Part shown: positions 57,215 through 64,000 of the stretch, in pieces
Layout of the letters: every line of letters starts with the position of its first letter
How positions within the stretch are numbered: the stretch's first letter is position 1
Source of the DNA: Anopheles merus
Taxonomy: Eukaryota; Arthropoda; Insecta; Diptera; Culicidae
NCBI RefSeq assembly: GCF_017562075.2
Contig: NC_054082.1
Span: forward strand, 37,422,442 to 37,486,441
Direction: 5' to 3'
Length of the DNA stretch: 64,000 nt
Program-made: the position numbers and the translations under genes
Notes under the pieces: model-generated
Told to the model about the DNA's origin: nothing
Database searches by the model: none
The model's input: only the letters and a program-made list of their open reading frames with translations

Positions 57215-57624
57215 TTAAAACTTGCCCGTTAGCAAACAACCCAACTCCTGATCGGGCTTATCCGCTTTGATCCGCGACGAAGAGGTCGAGGAAGTCGCTT
57301 TGCGAGCGCTAGAGGAAAACCGTGGCGGGACGGATTTTACCCAGCATTCGATGTTTATCTGGGACATATCGACCAGCTTCAGCTCGGAATGGTGCAACCG
57401 TCGGCTGTCGTCCATGTGGCAGTGTTCGGTTTCCTTCAGCACGGTATTGTTCTGGCAAATGATGCGCCCTGTACACTTGTGCGTCTTGTACCGGGTGCAC
57501 AACCAGTAGGAACGATGGTTGCGCGTCCGTTCGCACCGGTAGATGAACTTGTTCTTCACCAGCAAGGGTAGGCCGCGCTGGCTGCGTATGAAGAGGTGTG
57601 CTTTCGGGTTGGTATGTGCGGCTT
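57215..57624 (-). CDS. mod(mdg4): FLYWCH alternative 3' exon 35
   Basis: 136 residues after a TCACTTCACTTCGCGCTAG acceptor. Finger at about 11-69: LLVKNKFIYRCE, YWLC, KCTGRIIC, and EHCHMDD (His-Cys-His). The tail is Ser-rich. Minus-strand AATAAA at 57143-57138. Confidence 0.86.
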
Positions 57625-58204
57625 CTAGCGCGAAGTGAAGTGAAGAACGCATCATTTTGGCGTAGTTGCGCGTACAGATCGGGAAAGAAAAAGTGGGAAG
57701 ATAAAATTGCTCATTAACACAAACTTATCCTACGGCTTGGAGATGCTGGGCAATAACACTACAACAAAACTGCTAAAGAAAAAAAAATCTTTTCTGGGAT
57801 GTGTGCTTGAATCGAATAATATGAAGTACACATAGCATTTTTCCTTGGATGAGGCACACCACCTTGCGCGAATAAATAGAGATGGAGTGGTTATGCTTTT
57901 ATTCTATGTAAGAAAACTTGGCTCAGAGGTAAAAATACTGTTTCATTTTGGCTCGTTTAGGGATGCACATTTACGTTTGTTTCAAATGCTGGGTATAAAT
58001 ACTAATATTGCACACGTTTACGGTGACATGACTTAAGTTTTCTCAGCGAACATTTGTATTTGTATGTCACACCGTATAAAGATTGCTTGTTGCACAAATT
58101 CCAATCATTATTGCTCCTACACTTGTTGCTTTCTTTTGTTAGTAGTTATTGCTCTACGGCATTGACGACGCCCTTTCGTCGCCCCAACCCGACGATACCA
58201 GAAA
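57625..58204. other. Spacer
   Basis: 580 bp, AT-rich, no exon in the common phase seen. Confidence 0.4.
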
Positions 58205-58905
58205 CTACAACTCCACCGTCGGCAGATCATAATCTTCCATCTTTATGAGATCGGTGATCGCAGGCGAAAGTACGGCAGTTGTAACGGATGATATCATCGG
58301 TGCACTCGCTACCTCGAGCGTGGTCGAGTGCGTTTGTTGTCTAATGGTGCGCATAATTGGTTGCACCTGCACCTGCTGCTGTCCACCAGCAGAAGTAGCA
58401 TGGTTATTATCATTCTGAGGGTTGGTTGCCATCAGGAGCAAAATATCATCGCTACTAGCTTGAATGGGATGTTGTTGTTCCTGTTGCTGTTGCTCCTGTA
58501 TGCGCATCATTTCCAGCTCTTGCTGCTCGTCGGCATAGTTGCGGCGCACTATTCGTTCGATTTTCTCCGTGTGCGGTGGATGGTTGTGCTGGGCGCCGGT
58601 AAGGGCGCTAAGTCGTCCGCTCTTGACTACGCAGCGTGCACGGCACCGTTCCTCTTTCACCTTGCGCGAGTAGTTATGGCACCGCCAGTAGCCAATATCA
58701 CCACGTGTGCTGTGACAGTTGTACAGAAAGTTGTTCAGCACCAGACACGGTGTGGACCAGGGACTTTTGATGAACTTTAGCTCAACCGTTGAGTCCACCA
58801 TCGAGCTTGGCGCAATCGGGCAATTCGACGATGGTGGACAGCTGGTGGTGATGTTTGTGGTGGTGGTGGTGATGGTGTTGATGCCATCCAACACAGGTGA
58901 TGAAG
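58205..58905 (-). CDS. mod(mdg4): FLYWCH alternative 3' exon 36 (longest)
   Basis: 233 residues. The acceptor lies after an A-run (GGAAAAAAAAG), weaker than most, but gives the shared phase; it is the least certain limit. A Thr-rich start leads to the finger at about 46-102: CLVLNNFLYNC, GYWRC, RCRARCVV, and QHNHPPH. A Gln-rich tail (QEQQQQEQQ) and an acidic end (IKMEDYDL) with a SUMO-site-like IKMED follow. Confidence 0.84.
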
Positions 58906-59470
58906 CTTTTTTTTCCACAATTATTGGAAGAAAATAAAAATACATATTCTTGGTTAGTAGGTATCGCCTACCAGCGGGGAGGTTTGAATGTGCTGGGTGA
59001 TGGTAAGGCATTGTAACTTATGATCCACTCACAAGTAAAGGGGTGAGGTTGGTTATGCATGTGTGTTGCGATTTATCGGATGTAGTGGCATTTCAAGTAG
59101 CATTTTTTCAAAGCAGTCATTACACTGACACCAAGCTGCTGCCATTTATTGGTTTATTCTAGGTTGGTGCTCATAATCCTTTTTTTTTCACTCCATATCC
59201 ATCGTATAAACAATAACTAGATCCAACAATTGGCTGCCACTTGCTGAGCACATACAACTATACATGTAGAGGACATTGGAAGTGTAAAAAACATAGCTTC
59301 TAAAAGTATTGAGGCAATCCCCGCTTTTTCCTACAGCTTATCTGCTTTACATTTATTTTGTAAATCGAATTGAACTGCATAGAATAAAATAAAATACATC
59401 TCGAAATACTTATTTTACAACATCCACTAGAGAGCAAACTATATAGCACACTTTAGAGCAAGAGACAACT
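58906..59470. other. Spacer
   Basis: 565 bp, AT-rich, no exon seen. Confidence 0.4.
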
Positions 59471-59937
59471 TTACAAAGTACAGATATCTTTCACAATTAC
59501 GCTTCCGCAAAGCGTCGCATTGACAATGCGCTTATGGTCATTGGGGTGGTTGTGCTCCACTGAAAGAGAAAAGAATGAAATGGTAAGGTAAAGAAGAGGG
59601 GTTAGGCCTTGAAAAATTAAGGGAAATTGGCGCAGATACCATGTTGCGAAATACATACAGGATACACACACAAAAACAAACCTACCTCGTCCATTCGTGA
59701 TCATAATTTGGTTTCCAATTGTTTTCAGCCGACCGCGGCACTTCTGACCCCGGTTGTAGATACATTCCCAGTACAGGACATCTCCGTTACGACCCTGGCG
59801 CCGCAGGTTCGACCGATACAGGTAATTGTCGTGCACGAGCTGCAGGCCGCCTTTCCGGCTGCCGAGGAACAAATGTTTGCCGCCGTTCACCACCACTGGC
59901 CGCTTTATGTCAAGCCCAAACAGATAGTTGTCGTCTT
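59471..59937 (-). CDS. mod(mdg4): FLYWCH alternative 3' unit 37 (split before the His pair)
   Basis: Exons 59686-59937 and 59471-59559 join in phase 1 just before the HNH; 113 residues. The first exon has LQLVHDNYLYRSN, LYWEC, and KCRGRLKT; the second starts with EHNHPND and ends ICTL. The first-exon acceptor (CTTCCGGAAG) is weak, and a start three bases later keeps the phase. Third distinct intron position seen within FLYWCH fingers here. Confidence 0.8.
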
Positions 59938-60721
59938 CTTCCGGAAGTGTGTATCGTGGTGTTGGGTGGAGGCAACGACGAGCAACCATTACGGAGGAGT
60001 GTAGAGAGAAATTGCAACACACAGATGTATCTAATTAATGATTTACGATATTCACAAGATTCTTGTCTTTGGTATGAAGTATTTTATGTATTATTGAGTT
60101 ACTACTACGCAACGATCCACGTTATATAGATTCACTTTATTCTAACGAATACGAATTCACACTGTTCTCCTCTTCCATTCCGATAGGTATTATCCAGCAA
60201 AGTAGTAATGCAAATGTATCTTTATCTCACCCAGATTCAGCTTCCCAGATGTGCTAAACATTTCGTTTTCTTTTACGTTTCTAAAAGCATACTAATGTTA
60301 CTGAGACTATAATGTTGTATTATCTAGTACTGCCTTTTTGTAGTACATAAACTACCTATTAAATGCAGGAGAAAATTATTTAAATTACATTTTTTGTCTG
60401 TTCGTCACATAAAATACGATCCTCGTCCACGAGTTTAACTTATTCTCTCCCCTTTCCGTTTTTTCGCATATAACGTTATGAGAAGTATGTATGTATGTAC
60501 ATCAAAAACTTAAATTCACATAAATAGCCCAATTTGTTAACGAAGTGATAGTTTTGTTTTACAACCCTCGTGCCGAGAAAAAAGTGAACTGCAATAGTTT
60601 AAGCTTGAAGTGACCACGCCGATTTGTAGCACAATTGCCCTATCAAATGAACGCATTCATTACTAACCGATTTTTTTTTCGCATTCAATTTGCGCTCTCG
60701 TCAGCCCGTGCTCGATCATAT
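59938..60721. other. AT-rich spacer
   Basis: 784 bp, no exon seen. It should contain the 3' UTR of exon 38, for example before the minus-strand AATAAA opposite TTTATT near 60134. Confidence 0.4.
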
Positions 60722-61344
60722 CTAATCTTTGGCAGCTTGGTGCATTGTACTACTACGATCACGAACCACAATCTTAAACTCTGCACCCGTGTCGATCACG
60801 TCCACCTTGTGATTTTTTACGTCGATCGGATCTCGTGTACGGATGTTCACGTACTCTTCCAGATCCTCTGGGAAGTCGTACAGTGCTTTGTCCTCTATTT
60901 TGCTCGAGTGATCAGTGTGATTGTGTTCGCTTCTTATGCCGATCAGCTTGTTCTGTTTCGTCACGCACGTTGCCTTGCAGTGGTATTTCAGCAAATCACA
61001 GCACCGCCACGTGGTACGACCGTTCTGTTGAATCATTTTTCGATTGTAGATATATCCGTCGTACACCAGCTGGGCGCACTTTTTCTGCGATCGTATAAAC
61101 TTTACAGTGTCTGTTACAGGCGTGTAAATTGGTCGGGTAGGTGGTGTGGTGTGCTGTTGTTGTTTGGCGTCATGAGTGTTGAGAGCTCTTGATACTGATA
61201 TTGATGAGGGCAGCACCAATTTCTGAGCTGGTTTGAATTTGACGACCGGCGAAGGCAACGGGTGCCGCCTCTGCACCAGATTTAATTTAGCATGAACAAG
61301 ACGACCTTGTTGTTGATGTTGCACAGTAGAGGAGGACGAATGCC
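60722..61344 (-). CDS. mod(mdg4): FLYWCH alternative 3' exon 38
   Basis: 207 residues after a ACGCTTCTTTTTAG acceptor. A Gln/Pro/His-rich linker leads to the finger at about 80-145: LVYDGYIYNRK, TWRC, HCKATCVT, and EHNHTDH. The tail is mixed charge and ends HQAAKD. Proximal-most FLYWCH unit in the window, if the common exons lie to the right. Confidence 0.86.
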
Positions 61345-62412
61345 CTAAAAAGAAGCGTGTCCACACCCAAGCAGAAGAGAAAAAAAATCGGACTGGAGTA
61401 CAACTTTTTTAAACAACAGCACTCGTCTAAGTGTATGCATTCAGAATAGTAAAGAAAGGCGATTGAAGGAAAACCAATATTCCAATTGAAAACGAATACA
61501 CAGAACAATAATAATAAACGTTCGAGTCGAATGATGCACCTGGCGAAGATTAATTTATTAGTAATTTCGGACCATTTATTCTATCAACAACGAAAAAATA
61601 GACCGTGCACATATATTTTAAGACGGAAAATGCATGAGCTTTATTCAATAATTTTCATGTCACAAATTCATATATAGTGTTGTATATTCACTCAAATACC
61701 CTCTAAGGCACTTGCCACGAGAAGCAGCATTTACGAGGACGATATACATACGTCGCCTCACAACCCCCCCCCCCCCCTCTCAGTAACCATCGTTTTAGAT
61801 TTTGAATTGGAATTCTTCCCGCAAACGATAATTCTACAACGAACTGTTTCATTGTTGTTTTATGAATGTTAGGATCATTTTAGAGTACCAATCAATTTCG
61901 AGAATGCGTTAACACTAATGTAGGAATCAATTCCATCGTTATCCGAGCATTATTTGCTATATTCAAAAATATAACGATATCTTTAGTTCAACTATTACGC
62001 TATAAAAAAATATTTGGTGCTGTATAGATTACAAAAAAGAAAACAATATATTGGAAACTATGTTACACGTCTCAAACTAAACCACGAACAAACGTGTTAA
62101 CTTAATCAAGCAAAATTTTGAACTTAAATCTGTTGAGAAAGAATCTCAACGTATTATAATATACCTTAAATATCGATTTGTGTTCAAATAGAATGGTATT
62201 ATGTATATCTCAAAACATAGCTTCAGTTGCTTGGCATTTTTGGCTAGGCCAGTAACGCTTATTAGTCCATAGAAAATAATACGCAACAAAAATTGTGAAT
62301 GGAATCGGAATGCATTCATAGCGAATGAAATACGCTCAAATGGAAATAAACGTAAGTGTGATTCTTCCTTAAAAAATAAAACAAAATGTACGAGTATCAG
62401 CATCAGCAAGTA
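61345..62412. other. Long AT-rich spacer
   Basis: 1.07 kb, with a C9-C12 run near 61766-61778 and a minus-strand AATAAA opposite 61640-61645. No exon in the common phase seen. Confidence 0.4.
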
Positions 62413-62984
62413 CTATAACAACTCTCTGATTCCTATTCGGCTGTTGCAATGTATTCTACTGAAGCAGAGAATACACAAAAACGGCTTTCCTGGACAATCC
62501 CCACAAAAGGTGGTAACCCATTTGGTTTTCGGTTTTGGCAACCTCTCCGATTCCAGAATGTTTCTATTGTAACACGACACGCATCTGCTACGTTGTGCCG
62601 GAGATCCGTTGCTCTTCTTCAGCTCATGAAACTTGCTCACAGTTTTGCCGCCTTCGTCCAGTTTCGGTTTTTCTCGTAAAACAACCGATGATGCTTCTTC
62701 CATTCCCATCATCCTCATGCTTTTTCTACGTGTACAAGTGATAATGGTCGAATTGCCGCTACTATTACTACTTTTGGCTACATTTAACTGATCCCACGCC
62801 GTTCCGGAAGAACTGGCCTCGTTGGCATTAAAATTTCGTAAAGGTAACTGAGAGACGTGAGCGGCGCAGGGCTGTTCGTCTTTGACAATCACATCATCGT
62901 CTTCCTTCTTGATACTTTCTAATAATTCCATGCGAGGAGCAGAACTGTGCGCATCTACATCGGCGAGCCGGATTGATCTTTGAT
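62413..62984 (-). CDS. Zinc-ribbon (piggyBac C-terminus-like) alternative 3' exon 2
   Basis: 190 residues after a ATACATTTACAG acceptor, in the common phase. The first two thirds are acidic and Ser/Asn-rich (ESIKKEDDDVIVKDE), with an IKKED that resembles a SUMO site. The last 60 residues carry RCVSCYNRN, TTFCGDCPGKP, and LCILCFSRIH: three CxxC pairs plus His. This is a clearer match than the exon at 31196 to the DDE_Tnp_1-like zinc ribbon of piggyBac-type transposases. No transposase core is present. Confidence 0.8.
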
Positions 62985-63331
62985 CTGTAAATGTATAATT
63001 TACAGGAAAAGAGGCAATTTAGGCACTGATTTCACTCATTGTCGAATTATGATCAGAAAGAGTGGTATCAATCAAAAGAAAACATCATTTACTGCATAAA
63101 ATGTATTTATACAGTATGGTAAACGTCACACTTTCGTGTAAGACCAATTTTATTTTCCAGGGAAGAAAAAAAAACTTTCCATCTATTTGATATTCTGCAT
63201 TACTGCAACTGAACAGTATATTTCGCCTACAAAACTAATCACCAACAGTTTTATGGGCTACGCACTAAAAAATACATCATGAACGCCATCCATCAAGGGA
63301 AAGGAATCAAGTATTCGACACGCGGACAGTG

Positions 63332-63603
63332 TTAGTGTTGAGTAGTAGCTCTCTTCACCTTCAAGGCATGTCCGTTTATATCTGATTTGATTCCTAAAAT
63401 GAAGAAATATTTGTAGCCAATCACAAATATTTTCTGGAGATTTAAAATTATCGCAGACCTGCTGCGATCGTGCCATTCACATGATACTTGGTTCGCATCT
63501 CGATCTTTTATCACATCCAGAAATATTTTTTTAAAATGACGAGAACTATTCTGCTCCCTATAAACCCAACCAAACTGTTTTCCTATGCATATGTTTTCAC
63601 ATT
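63332..63603 (-). CDS. Possible orphan alternative 3' exon
   Basis: After a TGTGTATGTAG acceptor, two bases lead into a 90-residue frame ending at 63332. It has several Cys and basic residues (ECENICIGKQ, SRHFKKIFLDVIKDRD) but no domain I know. The frame is long for such AT-rich DNA, which favours a real exon; the acceptor is only fair. A further acceptor (CTTCATTTTAG) inside it could make other variants. Confidence 0.35.
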
Positions 63604-64000
63604 CTACATACACAGAGGATGATTATACTTACGTGATGACCACATTCTTACCGGTGCATACTGAATATGAGATTTATGACCCAATTGCGACTGTCCAAAA
63701 ATAAATGTTTGCTTCACCTAATTTACTTTACAGACTGATAAACATATTGAAGCATAGTTAAAAAGTTGATGATTTGCAGCATACTTATTTTTATAAGCGA
63801 TGATTTAGCACAGATATGATGCATACATGCTAGAAGCAATATTCACATCAGGTATTCATCAGGTATATATCAGGTAGGTATCAGCATATACAAGAATTCA
63901 AATTAATTTACTCATTTAGCAAATTATGAGAAACAAACATTTTTCTTACTATACAGGGGCAATCTGTGTCTGGACAAACGATGAAAACTAGGTGAAACGT
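63604..64000. other. Right-edge non-coding stretch
   Basis: AT-rich, with a few imperfect ATCAGGTA repeats at about 63846-63875. No exon seen. The missing BTB exons are expected further right. Confidence 0.4.

Larger units (their letters stand above)
22390..63603 (-). other. mod(mdg4): mod(mdg4)-type array of alternative 3' terminal exons
   Basis: About fifty units sit head to tail on the minus strand. Each starts at a pyrimidine-rich AG acceptor, has two bases and then an open frame, and ends at its own stop. Minus-strand AATAAA signals follow many stops within about 100 bases (for example 53123-53128, 54865-54870, 55383-55388, 57138-57143, 46836-46841). The shared entry phase means that one common upstream donor can join any of them. 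FLYWCH fingers in most units, together with this architecture, point to mod(mdg4). In that family the shared 5' exons encode a BTB/POZ domain and the alternative C-termini choose chromatin targets or partners. The common exons would lie to the right of position 64000. I cannot see them, so the gene name is an inference. Because the upstream base is unknown, the first residue of each unit is left open in the entries below. Confidence 0.75.

Noticed and set aside
58328..58780. 150-codon plus-strand ORF rich in Leu
   Set aside because: Antisense of the Gln-rich tail and finger of FLYWCH exon 36.
22390..63603. The repeated exons as a CRISPR-like or tandem satellite array
   Set aside because: Units share protein motifs but not DNA repeats, and have coding frames with splice signals.
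63846..63875. ATCAGGTA short repeats
   Set aside because: Only a few imperfect copies, no clear role.

Overview
The window is compact insect nuclear DNA, most likely from an Anopheles-type mosquito. It has short GT-AG introns (60-120 bp inside several genes), many CA/TG microsatellites, no recognisable transposon, and a gene set of ERMP1, Cap-D2, Snx3 and a mod(mdg4)-type FLYWCH exon array. The species is inferred from this character; no sequence comparison could be run. All exon limits were read by hand from splice signals and phase agreement.

Left part (1-21 kb) holds ordinary genes. Two 5'-type coding exons of an unrecognised minus-strand gene (or two genes) lie at 1-512 and 5879-6077. 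Between them on the plus strand is a complete endoplasmic reticulum M28 metallopeptidase gene (ERMP1 family, four exons, 2832-5653). Next come a small three-exon plus-strand gene with a weak SPATA7-like look (6730-7646) and the condensin I subunit gene Cap-D2 (8188-15954). Cap-D2 has two candidate last exons and two identical tRNA-Leu(AAG) genes inside one intron. Snx3 (sorting nexin 3, three exons) lies on the minus strand at 18489-20915.

Right part (about 22.4-63.6 kb) is the remarkable region. It is a one-strand array of roughly fifty mutually exclusive 3' terminal exon units, all on the minus strand and all entered by an acceptor of the same phase: two bases, then the reading frame. I count 38 FLYWCH zinc-finger units, six DUF4806 units (five built as three-exon cassettes), one BEN-domain unit, two cysteine-rich zinc-ribbon units like the C-terminus of piggyBac transposases, and a few short orphan exons. 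This is the layout of mod(mdg4), a BTB-protein locus that joins one shared 5' part to many alternative C-termini. The shared BTB exons are not in the window and should lie beyond position 64000.

The order is structured: one FLYWCH unit at the far 3' end (22.5 kb), a DUF4806 cluster (23.6-30.4 kb), a zinc-ribbon exon (31.2 kb), FLYWCH units split by introns (31.9-35.8 kb), mostly single-exon FLYWCH units (36-61.3 kb) with a BEN unit among them (53.2-53.9 kb), a second zinc-ribbon exon (62.4 kb) and a possible orphan exon (63.3 kb). I saw no FLYWCH exon on the plus strand, so every unit here could be reached by ordinary cis-splicing. In Drosophila some mod(mdg4) exons lie on the opposite strand and need trans-splicing.
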